From: Welwitschia mirabilis
Taxonomy: Eukaryota > Gnetophyta > Gnetopsida > Welwitschiales
DNA: 34,939 bases
Reading direction: 5' to 3'
Assembly: GCA_051453625.1 (NCBI GenBank)
Contig: JBOZIK010000001.1
Location: forward strand, 219,087,837-219,122,775
A program made the position numbers and the translations under genes. A model generated the notes under the pieces. The model saw only the letters and a list, made by a program, of their open reading frames with translations. It was not told the DNA's origin and ran no database searches. Shown one piece after another: positions 9,141 to 20,850 of the stretch. The stretch's first letter is position 1. Each line of letters opens with the position of its first letter.

Positions 9141-9700
9141 AGTTATGAGAAGACTCTTTAACTAATTAAGAACATCATCATCTGAAGAAACCCCATTAGA
9201 ATGAAATTATTCAATTAGCAACATAGTAAGGGTACTTGTATAAATGAGTAAATCCAAAAATAAACCTATAACCTAACATGAGCAAGAAAAAATATTACAT
9301 TGTACATAGTTTTAATTAATGGAGAATAATCTTATTTAAATAAACATATTTAGTACTTTAAAATGAATACAAATTCTTTACGTATTATTATTTTTAAAAA
9401 CAACTTGCAAAGGAATAACCCATTTATTATTAGAAATAGGTTAAATAGTACCCACTTCTTCCCAACTTCATAATTTTAGTTTCAATACTTTCTTATAATT
9501 TAGATTTAGTTTATATGTATTAACATAATAATTTTAGTAATAGAACTAGTATGAATTGTGATTCATAAAAAGTCAAGTCTAAATACCTTGAATATCATGG
9601 ATCAAGAAAAGTATTTACATTTAAATTTATCAAATTATAGATTTTTTTTTAATTTACTAGAAAGTTAAGAGCTAAGTATCAAAGACTTCTTTTTATGTTT
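9141..9700 (-). pseudogene. Athila-like reverse transcriptase, N-terminal part; core deleted
   Basis: Around 9480-9330 the minus strand reads KIMKLGRSGYY in one frame, then PISNNKWVIPLQVVFKNNN and ICIHFKVLNM. These align with the RT entry block (LLDAGIIYPISDSKWVSPVQVVPKK ... WRVCIDYRKLN, split here in two pieces). From there to the RNase H start at about 9140 only some 190-250 bases remain, so the central RT with the catalytic YMDD/FMDD box is deleted. Upstream at 9500-9700 a K-rich, hydrophobic frame probably reflects the protease-RT linker (SKLKKNL-type). Confidence 0.7.
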
Positions 9701-10080
9701 ATTACTAAAATTATATCTTAAATAGTTAAAAAGTTAATGTAATTCTAATTCACATTTATCAATGCTACAATAATTCATTCCTTTACAAATATTTTAATAA
9801 ATTTTCATTTAAAAAAATCCATACCTTTCACTTCAATTATAAAAGTATTTATAATAAATAAATTGATAACAGGTTCTTCTAAAACAAAATAAATCAAGTT
9901 TTTATAATTTATATCTCAGCATTCATTTCCCATCTTAAATTTAAGTATTAACTTAGAAAAATTAATTATATTATTAAATGAATTACATTACTAAATGCAT
10001 TAAATCACTCATATTTAGGTTCATTGAAAGGTAAGGCTTTCTTAAATGCATACAAAACATTCAATGAAATTGTCATATTT
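9701..10080 (-). pseudogene. Possible protease-RT linker of the Athila-like element
   Basis: The minus strand near 10080-10010 reads ISLNVLYAFKKALPFNEPKY. Its position and pattern fit the VTFNVFKAMKFPDEPEEC tail that follows the Athila protease. Between this and the RT no motif survives. The protease active site itself is not visible. Confidence 0.45.
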
Positions 10081-11077
10081 CCAAAAAAGATAATCATGTT
10101 TCTAATCCTACATTAAATTTTAACATTTATAATCAAATACCTAGGTATACAAAATATTATTAGATTCTTAAAACAACGTGATATAATAATTGATATGGGG
10201 CTTGATAAATTTTCATAAGAATATTATAAATGACTTTAAGAAATTTAAGAATGAAATGACTAGTGAGGGAAAGAGTACAGAAGGTGATGGAAAATGACTA
10301 AATCTAAGAAAGAGTAATACATTAATATTAATTTTAATTTTANNNNNNNNNNAATTAACTAAATAAAATTTAATAAGAGTATCATTTATATTATAGAAAT
10401 AATAGGAGAATTAGGATTCTAAAAATTTAGTAGAATCTTAGCTTAGATAAGATAAGAAATAGATGCAGTAATTTATAATTTATCAAAATTAATTTTACCT
10501 TTTTGGTGTTTCTTTTTAGGAGAGTTGTGTTTTGAGTATTTAGAACAACTAAATATTGTCTAATAACCTTCAACAATAAAAGTAAATACTTTATTACTTA
10601 AGCTTATGAAAATTTTTAGCAAAATATTTATCCATGGAAGGCTTAAATTTGTGTGAAAAGGAAGTTTTGGAAATTAATTTAGGGGTTTTGTTCTTTTTAT
10701 TATTATTTAAAGCATTTTGTTGAATTAAATGTGGTGTTTTACTTGATCTATATTAAGATTTTATATAACTTTAGCACCCCTTGGTAAGTTCATTCATATC
10801 AATTTTGTTTTTACTATTTTTAATACTATGTAATTTTTTAGCTTAGGATTGGCTTAAAATGATAATTTGAATCATTTTTGTTTTTTTAAAACTATGGAAT
10901 ATATGACTTAATGTGTGCTACATTTTTTAACTCAGTTTACTTAGGTTATTACTATTTTTCTCTAATTTAGCTTTTAGATTTGAAGTTTGCAATGCTTTTA
11001 AGATTTGTAATTATTATATTTATATTAATTAAAGTATTAATCCATTATTTTCTAATAGCATTTTTTGATCACAATTT
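10081..11077. other. AT-rich DNA, nothing firm recognised
   Basis: Could hold the gag end of the Athila-like element on the minus strand, but I find no zinc knuckle or protease motif. A 10-base N run sits at 10343-10352. The last part may be LTR-like because the leader-like repeat at 11078 follows it, but no convincing match to the LTR fragments at 24.1 or 34.6 kb could be made by eye. Confidence 0.4.
10343..10352. other. Assembly gap, 10 N
   Basis: Short placeholder gap in unrecognised AT-rich DNA. Confidence 0.98.
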
Positions 11078-11202
11078 ATTGATTCCCTTATTTTTCATAT
11101 AAGGCTCTTGGAAGCATCGTATGCATTTGTAGAATTTTTACTTCTAGTACGTAAGTTATGCCTTTTAAGGCTGTGGCTTGTGGTAAGTGGTTTTTCAACT
11201 TG
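11078..11202 (+). repeat. Leader-like repeat, copy A, with consensus splice donor
   Basis: About 120 bases align without large gaps to 34816-34939. Shared blocks are CCCTTAT-TTTCATATAA, GCATTT-TAGAATTTTT and a terminal TGGTAAGT followed by a T run and AACT. Identity is roughly 70 percent by eye. The conserved GTAAGT (11183-11188) is a textbook plant 5' splice site. I infer a transposon 5' leader; the parent family is unknown. Confidence 0.6.
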
Positions 11203-14079
11203 AAATTAGTCCATTTTTATTTTTCCTATAGCTATGACTCATTCCTTTAATTTTATTTTAAAAATTATTAAAATAATAAAAAAGTTAGGTTTTGTTTTTA
11301 ATTCATATTTATCATGGTCTTATCAGAGTCCTTTATGAAAATGTCAGAATTAATTCTAGGATAGATAGTCGAGCCCATCTCACTCATGGCTCACAGTTCA
11401 TAGGGTTTTACATCCAACATGTTTGTTGCTCTATTTTTTTTAGCTCACCTAGCTAGAAATGATCTCATACCATGCATAATTTTAAAATCTTTAATTATTC
11501 ACAATAGATACTTGTAGTCCATGATTCATTGTGATTTTTATTTTACTTTCTTGGTACATATAATGTCTTTAACCTTCCAGCCACATATATTTAACAATTT
11601 TCCCTATGTGTCTAAGACATTTAATGTATTTAAAATGATAGTAATTGGGCCTAATCCTTGGGCCTTTTTTTCCCTAACTACATATCTATATAGTAAAGAA
11701 TCTTTATGGCTTGTGTTATGTGACTCTTTGATGTAAAGTTTTTTTTATTAACCGTTCTTCCACTGGTTGTAATCCAAATTTATTTATCTTATTTAAGTCT
11801 TAATACTTTAAAAAAATTTCAAGCCTAAACCCTTTATAGCCTATGATGCATGTCTTTTTATGAAATAGAATTGATTTTTCAAATTATTACCCATTTTTTA
11901 TCACATAGGACTCAATGCTTTGAGGATTCATATGAATAAATTCTCATGGATCATAATTTTTTTAAGCTTTAATTTGAATTTATTGAGAATTCAATATGGT
12001 TGTTCTAATCTTAAACTTAACACTCTCTCTTTGTAGCTCATGACTTATAGTAATCATCATTTATGAAGATTATTTTATAGATCTTTCCATTGCCATAACC
12101 ATTAAATATATATTTTGGATTTTTCTCTTTATCATACTACTTTTCACATCCATTTATGAGTAGTTACTTTTATTTAAGCTAATCCATAATTGCTATACAA
12201 AAATTAATTAAATAATTAATATGCTATATTAATTTAGAATGAATGATCCATTAAGCAATTAATTCAAATAGTTTTATGTATACAAAGAAATGTTAATATG
12301 AAAACCTTAAGCCTTCATCTTCATGTAGAATTCATTCACCTTGGAATTTATATTTTATCTATTAAGCTTCCTCTTTTGTAATTGTTTTGTAAGAAAGAAG
12401 AGAAATATGGAAACTAGGACTCCATTACAATGGCTCCTCCATAAGAATATGGATCCTACTAATTAAATAGTGATAATGTATTTTACACATGATTCTTTCT
12501 TTCGGATACACCACTAATTTAAGTGAACTTACTAAGTTTAGTTTTCTTATTCAAAGTATTCTAAATTCAGGCCTTCTACTTCTCCAATTTTAAATTTTGA
12601 GGATGTAAGAAGGATACAGTTATAGAGGAGTTCTACAATGCCATTTTCGAAAAAGGATTTTATGCATTGATCTTTTATTAGTTTTTAAACTATTGGTATG
12701 ACCTATTAAACTAGGTTTTTTAGTATGACACATTTCAACTAGGGTAGAATGCTATCTCTTTATCTTCTAGGGCCATTGTTAGACTAGATGCCAATAGCAT
12801 TTGTTACATCTATAACTTCCTTGTGCCTATAAAAACTAGATGTAGAGGAAAATGCTAGTTTTTATTAAGGAATCATATCTAAGAAGTTTCATGTTTTTGT
12901 GAATGCTATTCATAAATTTTGGGACTTTTAGGATAGAAATTTAAAATAGCAACCCCAACGATACTCTATAGATATTATAATGATGTGTTACTTCATGGCC
13001 TACCTCAAATGATGGATTTTAAAATGATTTCGACATGATTTTCTATTATGAATGGGTTTTTGTTTTATCCTACCTAGGCTTTAAATATTAAGCTCTACTA
13101 AGAGGTCCAACAATTCTTCAAACAAGGTCCTTAATATAGGTTTGTTCTTATTACATATTTGGTCAATCATATTTTGTTCTTCTGAGGTTCAACAAGTCCT
13201 CAAAGCATTATTGATTTCATTTGCTCCCTACTTATAACTCAAGCTTAGTTAATCCGAATTTTGAAAATGTTTCACATGGTTTACAACATAGATTTCTATA
13301 ATTTCTAGGTAAATGAGTTCACAATGAAGTTTTTCTACTTGCATTTATATTTAAATATTTAATTTTAATTCTCTAATGCATAGGTTAGCTCCTAAAGTAA
13401 TGTAATAGAGAGAAACTGGTTTTCTAACTATGTATATTTTCATATGAACTTTACTATTATTCATATTACTAATGCTAAGATTCCATCGAAGGCATTACTT
13501 AGATTTATCAAATCATATCTCTTCATGCTTAGAGTATCTTAACTATTGCTAAATATGAAAAATAAATTCACAAAAATCAAAAAGATGATGATATTAGCCT
13601 AGTCATTTTATATCAAAGAGTGACTTTGTAGTGGTATAACCATCATAACAAGTATTTAAAAATGATTGCATAGCTAATATATCCATGTTATCTCCGCTAT
13701 CTTTATAATACAACTAATATAATAAAATTTTCTAAGACTCACAACATTAATCATGAACACATAGATGATAACATATATTCAAGTTATCATAATGATTTAG
13801 AGGTGGAGTAAAGAAAGAACACTATGCTAAATTCAAATTCATCTCTTGGCCTTGAGATTTCAAAACCAGCTTCCTATTCATACTTGAATGCCCTAAAAGC
13901 TTATAAGTATTTCAAAGTGAATTCATTAGACCTAACCCAAGAATTGATGCTCTTAATCAAAGAGATTATTTAAGGATAATCATATTGACAAATAGGATGT
14001 AATGACCTTTTATGAATAATTCTATTCCTACTAGGAATTTCCAATAAGAGGGGATAAATCTTTATTTTTTAATTATTTA
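11203..14079. other. AT-rich DNA, probably decayed element leader or gag; no gene
   Basis: No domain is recognisable on either strand. A 71-codon open stretch at 11521-11736 (+) has no motif and looks like chance. From about 12600 the plus strand has stretches with longer stop spacing (for example FHVFVNAIHKFWDF near 12900), so it may be the 5' coding part of the gypsy relic. I cannot assign it. Confidence 0.4.
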
Positions 14080-15310
14080 AAAAAAAAATCTAAAAAAGAC
14101 AAGATGGAGGATATCACCTTCAATAACACAAGAGGAAGTAATGACTTCTTTATGAATTCCTCCTTCCATAGAATTTTCTTCTACTCTATTACTTTTTAAA
14201 CTCAACAAAAGACTAGTAGAGATTACAATTTGAGAATCTAAGTTCTTTGTCAAGGTACTTAACATTATTGCATTTTAGATTAAACATAAAAGAGTTTTAA
14301 CTTCTAAAAGAATTCTATATAGATATAAAAAATAGAGGTCTAGTAGTTCATGGGAGTTTCTTAATGATCTAGCCACTCTCTATGAAGATTTAATGCTCAT
14401 ATGCTTAGACACTACATAAAGAATTATTAAAGAATAAGAAGAAGAAAAGATCATCAAGGAATGATTTCATGTAACCTTAGAAGATCTTCATGTCATCTCT
14501 TCAGATATTACATCAATGTAAAATAATGTAAAGGCTAAGGACTCAGAAATTAGTAATTTGAAAAACTAATTACAAGGAAAAAGAACAATTGAAAACTAAT
14601 TATTAGTCCTACCTTCAAACAGAAAAGGATCTTTTAAGGTAATTAGCTTTAGAACTTGAGGATAGTGACAAGGAGCTCACTACTTTAAAGGAACAATTTA
14701 ATCATAAGAACTCCAAGTTTTTATCATTAAAATATTTGGTTTAAATTATTACTACAAAGGAAAGTAATCTTAAAAATAAGCTGAACAAAAAGGAGGAATA
14801 AAGAAAATTTTTATTGACTTCTTATCTTACTTTAGGCTAGATTTTGGGTGACTAACTAAAACTAAATAATAATTTAAATTCTTTGTTAAATTAATTAATT
14901 TATTTTTGCATAAATATCAATGCAAGATTAACTATGACAAAGACAATTATTCAGAAGACTGTGTTAGTAGGCATCTCTTTGAACATGCAAGAAAACCATA
15001 ATTAATACAATTTTGAATCATGTTATAAGAATGATCTTTTCACTCAAGGAGGTCCTTAAGAAGGTACTGATCTAGTCTGTCCTAGCTCATAAGACTATTA
15101 CTAACTTAAGTTAATTATTAGATATACTAGAAAGGTAGCTATAATTATTAAGCTTAATTTTTAGTAAAGATGCCTTGGTTATTAACCTTCGTACTCTTCC
15201 ACCTCAATGATTACATGATGCGGGGGGCACTATAAATGAAATCAACACTTATCGTTATCATATTTTTACATAGATCCAACATGCCCTAGAAGAATTAAAA
15301 TAAATCTTAT
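14080..15310 (+). pseudogene. Decayed coiled-coil coding region upstream of gag
   Basis: One frame on the plus strand carries long charged heptad-like stretches interrupted only by isolated TAA/TAG codons: KAKDSEISNLKN near 14530, LALELEDSDKELTTLKEQFN near 14650-14700 and ESNLKNKLNKKEE near 14760. This is a coiled coil. Most of the stops sit where Gln is natural (KN*LQG, KEE*RKF), consistent with CAA/CAG decay. I do not recognise a family. Because it has the same orientation and lies about 1 kb before the gag block, it is probably the N-terminal part or an extra upstream frame of the gypsy element, but an independent element is possible. Confidence 0.5.
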
Positions 15311-16229
15311 TTAACAAATTTGAAAATAATGAAATTAAATTTATTAATAATGTTTTATGGGTTTCCATTATTAGTTAATATTTGTTATATTAGTTTAACA
15401 ATAACTCATTGATAAGGGTAGTTTTGTAGCTAATTTTTTGTTATAAATAAGTATGATAATTAAAAACAACTATATAAAAACATAGAAAGAACTATTTAGG
15501 ATGTTTAATTTGAAGATATTTTATCTACTTTAAACACTTTACATTAGAACTTATGCAAATTTTGGTGCCTTTGTTTTTTATTATAAAAATATTATCAGAA
15601 AATTTCTATAAATTTTTTACTTAATATTTTAATATTCTACATGAGATAATTAGATTATTAGTTGTATTACTTTTTCATAGTCTATTAAAACGTTATTATG
15701 TAAATGGTTTTCTTAAAATGAATTGAAAAAGTTTTATTACTATTATTTGACCATAAGTTTAAATAACGTTTTAATAAAATGAGATTCACATTTCTTTGGA
15801 TTGATTCATTTTACAAAAATCGTATAGATTTAAGATGCTCTTCCATTACTATAGTTTACCTAGTAAATTACTAAAGATTTTTATATCTTCATTATTATTT
15901 ATCATTATTTTATAATTAAAAAGCCCCTTTGTCTCATTAAGATATTGAAAAATTTATCCATTTTTTTAGATCGTAACTTATAAAACCAACATTGTAAGCC
16001 TTAAAATAGATATTATATTTTGATCTAGTAATGTTGTAAAATAATTCTTTTCATATCCAATGTTTTCAGTGCTAGGAGGAGGACTTGAACATCTATAGTA
16101 TATGTCTTTTACATCATCCGATTCCAAGTCTATATAGAAAGATAATCTCTAAAATTTAGAAGTTTTTTCATAATAAGAAATTTCTTCTCATCTTCCAATC
16201 CATACTATCACATAAAGTGTATTGAGAAA
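15311..16229. other. AT-rich DNA between coiled-coil remnant and gag
   Basis: No motif recognised. It may be an insertion or untranslated region of the gypsy relic. Confidence 0.4.
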
Positions 16230-17380
16230 ACTAAATCCCTTAATCACTCAAACCACCTTTCTACTATGAAAGCATTAGAAAAAGAAAAGAGTTATGAATA
16301 ACCCATTACCCATATTAGGAAATGGTTGAATTGATTTTTAAACCTTTAATACCATTCCTAAGAATGTAAAATATTTCCCCTTGAGCCTTCTATACTTCTA
16401 AGTTTATTATTTTAGAAGAGTTTATGAAATCCTTTAAAAGATTTATCTAGATGTTCAGAATTATCCATGAAGATGTTTTGTGAATATTATTTAGTTTAGT
16501 ATTAAAAGATGAGGCTGGTTCCTAGTTCTCTGCTTTACTAGATGGCTATATTTCCTCTTGGAATGAATTTAAGTCTATGTCTCTTGACATATATGGTGAT
16601 TAGTATAATTTATAAGATTTATTAGCTGCTTTATTATCTCTTAGACACAACCCCAAGGAACACGTTAGAATCCATAATGATAAATTTATTAGACTCTTAA
16701 ACCTTTTTGACAATACTCTTAAGCCTATGGACCAAGCCCTTTGAATTATTTATTTAAATTTTTTGATTTTTAAGCTCTCTATTTGAATTAGAATCCATAA
16801 CTTAATACTCTTACTTACCTCTATAATGAGACCTTCTTCTAGAGCTTACACTTATATTCTACCATTTAAGACATTCTTAACCTTTTCTTTAAACTTATAA
16901 GAATTTATTTTGGATACTAAACCATTTTCTGAAGCTATAACTTCAACCTTCTATAGTTCTACACCTTATGATCCATATACTTTAGACCTTCTTTTGTTGC
17001 TTAAAAATATATCAAATTAGTTTTAATAATTGAGTTTGAACACCAAAGGAAAAGATCAAATTATTAAATATCTAGAGAAAAACCTGTGAAGAAGGAAGTT
17101 AATATTAATTATAAAGGTTATTTCTTAGAAGAATGTTATATAAAAGAAAATTCAGATAATGAAAAGAATTATGCATGCTTTGACCTAGTTTATGATTTTA
17201 ACTCTAATTTTGATGATGTCTTGGTAGTAATAGATGTTTTTATGTCCCATGAACAATGTAATATTCAAATTAATTTGGATTTATATTTTAATAATTAGAG
17301 TCATCTATCTGAGATATTAATCATTGGCTAATGATAATGTGAATAACTATGAACTCAAGTTGAAATATAAATAGGTAATA
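16230..17380 (+). pseudogene. Ty3/gypsy gag, duplicate copy 1
   Basis: The capsid-type core is clear. FSALLDGYISSWNEFKSMSL at 16526-16585 aligns with the (W)FxxLPxGSIxSWxELxxxF core of plant gypsy Gag (retrotrans_gag). It is followed by DLLAALLSLRHNPKEHVRIH and a LLNLFDNTLKPMDQAL-type helix. A stop at 16613-16615 (TAA) stands where copy 2 has CAA. The end includes a 70-codon open stretch (17086-17298) with an acidic patch NFDDVLVVIDVFMS. This copy has lost roughly 35-40 bases near 17270-17320 relative to copy 2. No CCHC knuckle is visible. The copy ends at the duplication junction near 17380. Confidence 0.75.
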
Positions 17381-18960
17381 GAAAAGAGTTATGAATAACC
17401 CATCAACCATATTAGGAAATGGATAAATTAATTTTTAAACCTTTAATACCATTCCTAAAAATGTAAAATATTTTCTTCTTGAGCCTTCTAGCCTTCTAAG
17501 TTTATTATTCTAGAAAAGTTTGTGAAATCCTTTAAAACATCTAGTTAGATNNNNNNNNNNNNNNNNNNNNNNNNNNNNNNNNNNNNNNNNNNNNNNNNNN
17601 NNNNNNNNNNNNNNNNNNNNNNNNNNNNNNNNNNNNNNNNNNNNNNNNNNNNNNNNNNNNNNNNNNNNNNNNNNNNNNNNNNNNNNNNNNNNNNNNNNNN
17701 NNNNNNNNNNNNNNNNNNNNNNNNNNNNNNNNNNNNNNNNNNNNNNNNNNNNNNNNNNNNNNNNNNNNNNNNNNNNNNNNNNNNNNNNNNNNNNNNNNNN
17801 NNNNNNNNNNNNNNNNNNNNNNNNNNNNNNNNNNNNNNNNNNNNNNNNNNNNNNNNNNNNNNNNNNNNNNNNNNNNNNNNNNNNNNNNNNNNNNNNNNNN
17901 NNNNNNNNNNNNNNNNNNNNNNNNNNNNNNNNNNNNNNNNNNNNNNNNNNNNNNNNNNNNNNNNNNNNNNNNNNNNNNNNNNNNNNNNNNNNNNNNNNNN
18001 NNNNNNNNNNNNNNNNNNNNNNNNNNNNNNNNNNNNNNNNNNNNNNNNNNNNNNNNNNNNNNNNNNNNNNNNNNNNNNNNNNNNNNNNNNNNNNNNNNNN
18101 NNNNNNNNNNNNNNNNNNNNNNNNNNNNNNNNNNNNNNNNNNNNNNNNNNNNNNNNNNNATGGTGACTAGTATAATTTACAAGATTTATTAGCTACTTTG
18201 TTAGCTCTTAGACACAACCCTAAAGATCATGTTAGGATCTATAATGATAATTTTCTTAAATTATTAGACCTTATTAATAATACTCTTAAGCCTATGAACC
18301 AAGTTTTTGAATTATTTATTTAAATTCCTTGATCCCTAAGCTCTCTATTTGGATTTAAATCAATAACTTAGTACTCTCGCTTACTTTTGTAGTGAGACTT
18401 TCTTATAGAACTTACACACTTATATGTTACCCTTTAAGGCATTATTAACCTTTTATATAACCTTATAATAATTTACTTTGGATGCTAAGCCATTTCCTAA
18501 GGCTATAGCTTCAAATTTTTATAGTTATACCCCTTTTGATCCATATACTTAAGACCTCCTTTTCTTGCTCAAAAATATATCTAATCAATTACAATAATTG
18601 AGTATCAACACGAAAGGAAAAGATCAAATTATTAAAAAACCTAGACAAAAACCTGTGAAGAAGAAGTTAATATGAATTATAAAAGTTATTTCTTAGAAGA
18701 ATGTTATACAAAATAAGATTCAGATAATGAAAAGGATTATGCATTTTTTGATCTAGTCTATGATTTTAACTATGATTTTGATGATGACTTGGTAGTGATA
18801 GATATTTTTATGTCTTATGAACAATGTCAATTATATTTTAGTTCCTTTAATATTAAAAATGATCTAGATTTAGATTCTAATAATCAAGGTTATCTATCTG
18901 AGGTATTAATTATTCAATCATTGGCTAAGTGTAATGTGAATAACTATGAACTTGAGTAGA
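16284..18960 (+). repeat. Tandem segmental duplication of gag
   Basis: 16284-17380 recurs from 17381 to about 18960, in direct orientation, with start-to-start offset 1097. After the N gap the offset becomes 1567, so the second copy holds about 470 extra positions, either an inflated gap or an insertion. The left end of both copies starts with the shared AGAAAAGAGTTATGAATAACC, including a short homology (AGAAAAGAG) to the sequence across the junction. Confidence 0.9.
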
Positions 18961-19000
18961 AAGCTAAATAGGTAATAAATTATCCTAACCCATCTATTAT
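17381..19000 (+). pseudogene. Ty3/gypsy gag, duplicate copy 2
   Basis: The second gag copy begins at the junction, loses its centre to a 609-base N run and resumes at 18160 with YNLQDLLATLLALRHNPKDH, the same helix-rich region as copy 1. It continues through KPRQKPVKKKL and an acidic tail, and unlike copy 1 it runs on into the protease region, so it is the copy that remains linked to pol. It carries its own private lesions, for example GAA to TAA near 18714. The intact CAA at 18180-18182 shows the state before the stop seen in copy 1. Confidence 0.72.
17551..18159. other. Assembly gap, 609 N
   Basis: Falls within gag copy 2; the corresponding stretch of copy 1 is only about 137 bases long, so the gap size or content is not explained by the duplication alone. 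Confidence 0.97.
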
Positions 19001-19870
19001 TTAGTTATTTAATATTCCTAAGAGACATTTTAAACCAAAAAATAATATAGTATTAAAATTCAACTATAAACAAGAAAATCAAATAAATTCTAGGCAAACA
19101 ACTTAAAAAATATGAAGGATAGCACAAGAACTAAAAATAATGGGCAAATATCATCTGAGGTTATCAAAAAGAATACTCCAAAAACTATGGCATCTTATGT
19201 CCTTAATGTAATTTTAGAATATGATATAATCAAATCCTTAAAGAGGTTTATAGCTAACATTAGTTTCTAAGTTACTTAATATGAATAGACAAAGGTAAAA
19301 GTTGTAAATTCTTTGCAACTTCAAGGGTGTGACTCTGATATGAATCAAATAGAACATGAGACTTTCTCTACTTTTGCTACCTAACCAGTTCATAGTGATC
19401 ATAATACTAATAAAATAATTCACTTATTCTTAACCTTTCTAATTAAAAAGAGTTTTCTTCATAATTATATGTTGATATTAAACCTTTAGCAACACTTATG
19501 CCTTCTTAGGTTTTTAGAAAATAGGTTTAACTTTAGAAAATCCTCCATATAAAGTTAATCAATTTGATTAATCTAAAGTTAAAATAATTAGTAAAATTAA
19601 AAATGTCAATATGTTAATAATAAAGGATCCATAAGTTTTTGGAACAGTGGATATTCAAGTGGTTAACGTGCTAGTGGTTTACAGTATGACTATAAGCAAA
19701 AACTGGATGAATGGCCTTAATGGATATTCAGCTATAAATTTTTTTCATATGTGGCTTTCTTATCACCAAAAGTAAAATAAAATACTAATTTATAGTAAAC
19801 TTTACATAAAACATCACATTACATTTGATAGTATAAATTTATTGGTTAAATCTGTTAGTTCCTTCAATGT
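19001..19870 (+). pseudogene. Gypsy protease region (active site not visible)
   Basis: Around 19150-19420 the plus strand reads TPKTMASYVLNVILEYDIIK followed by SLKRFIANISVSKLLN-like sequence. This pattern resembles the segment that precedes the retropepsin in plant gypsy polyproteins (short helices of the type LxxLKRIPAxLSVYDAL). A HDHNTNKIIHLFLTF-like part follows. From 19430 to 19640 the expected D-(S/T)-G and ILGRPW motifs cannot be read, either through decay or deletion. The DNA at 19640-19870 is coding-like in several frames but unassigned. Confidence 0.5.
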
Positions 19871-19879
19871 CATGTACAT

Positions 19880-20330
19880 AAGTCTATCCCAACTTCTATT
19901 CTCTTAGAGATTTGGATTTCATATTTCAATGAAGTCTATTCTTACTAAAAATCTAGTTCTAGGATGTATTTACAATCTCATTTAGATACATCTTTCACTT
20001 GCACTTATCATTTTAAGTTCTTAGTTACTAATAATATTATAGAATATAAGGATTTATGCCTTAGTCTTAGATTTGCACTGGTTAGAGAAATTAATATTCT
20101 TTAAATTTATGGAGATTTCTAGCTTGTTATTAAGTAGCTTAAGAGGGAATACACAGTTAATAATAAGTTATTTATAACATATTATTTTCTTATTAAATAA
20201 CTTTTTCATAAAGTTTCAGCATCAATTTTATGGTAATACCTCAAAAGCAAAATTAGAAACCCCATGATCTAGCCAAGTAGGCATCAATTTACATAGGTCA
20301 AAATATATATTTACCTCTTGAGGTGATTGT
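19880..20330 (+). pseudogene. Extra RNase H-like domain upstream of RT
   Basis: In one frame the domain is almost continuous. WISYFNEVYS at about 19912 corresponds to the (W)xxYFDGAxS start with the first acidic residue lost. TNNIIEYKDLCLSLRFAL near 20026-20080 holds the second catalytic Glu (TNNxAEYEAL motif). IYGDF*LVIK*LKREYTVNN near 20105-20160 holds the Asp of GDSQLVIxQL. A degraded NxMxDSLA-type end and IYIPLEVIVE-like tail follow. The stops inside GDF*LVIK* and LIK*LFH stand at expected Gln codons. The motif set is that of RNase HI/archaeal-type domains found in dual-RNase-H plant elements. Its place before the RT was checked against the RT position at 20879. Confidence 0.8.
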
Positions 20331-20850
20331 AGAATAAATGTATGAATGTTTATTTCCTAATAATATTTTACATCCTTAGGTTTTTAATTTAGAATAATAA
20401 ACTCAATAATTTTTAAATAATTAAGACTTTTATAAAGGATAATAATTAGAGAAGTCAAACAATATACAAATTTATTCTTCTAGTTGTTTTTTAATATCCT
20501 TTGTTTCAAACCTTATTCCTAAGTAAGTTTTAGATCTTAGAGAAGAATTATCTGAGAAAACTTTGAGACATGCTTCAAAGATTAAAGTATAACTTCTCTC
20601 ATATGATTATGATAAACTTATTTCATATTTTCTAAAAGATAAAAGAAACTTAGTATTAATACTTCAATACCTTTACTCTTTCATGATCAGTTGGTTGAAC
20701 TTTTACATAAACTTGGTCATATAAGGATTTTGAGACTCTTAATCCAAAGATAATAACTCATAAAATTTCAGTGAAGTCCAAGCTTAAATCCCTTCCTCAA
20801 AAGCTTAGGTCCTAAAATCCAAAAATAAAACTTGTAATGCATTAAGAGTT
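20331..20850 (+). pseudogene. Linker between the extra RNase H and the RT
   Basis: Frame LDLREELSEKTLRHASKIKV near 20530-20590 resembles the helical linker before the RT (acidic, LxxELxxxL type). Some 110-140 bases before the RT entry, EVQA or VKSKLK-like sequence may be the conserved KPVKQKxRR patch. No catalytic residues are expected here. Confidence 0.45.

Noticed and set aside
11521-11736. A 71-codon membrane-protein-like frame
   Set aside because: T-rich DNA gives hydrophobic codons by chance; no start context, family or neighbours support it.
19238-19423. Minus-strand 61-codon frame in the gypsy relic
   Set aside because: It is antisense to a plus-strand polyprotein region with recognisable family pattern.
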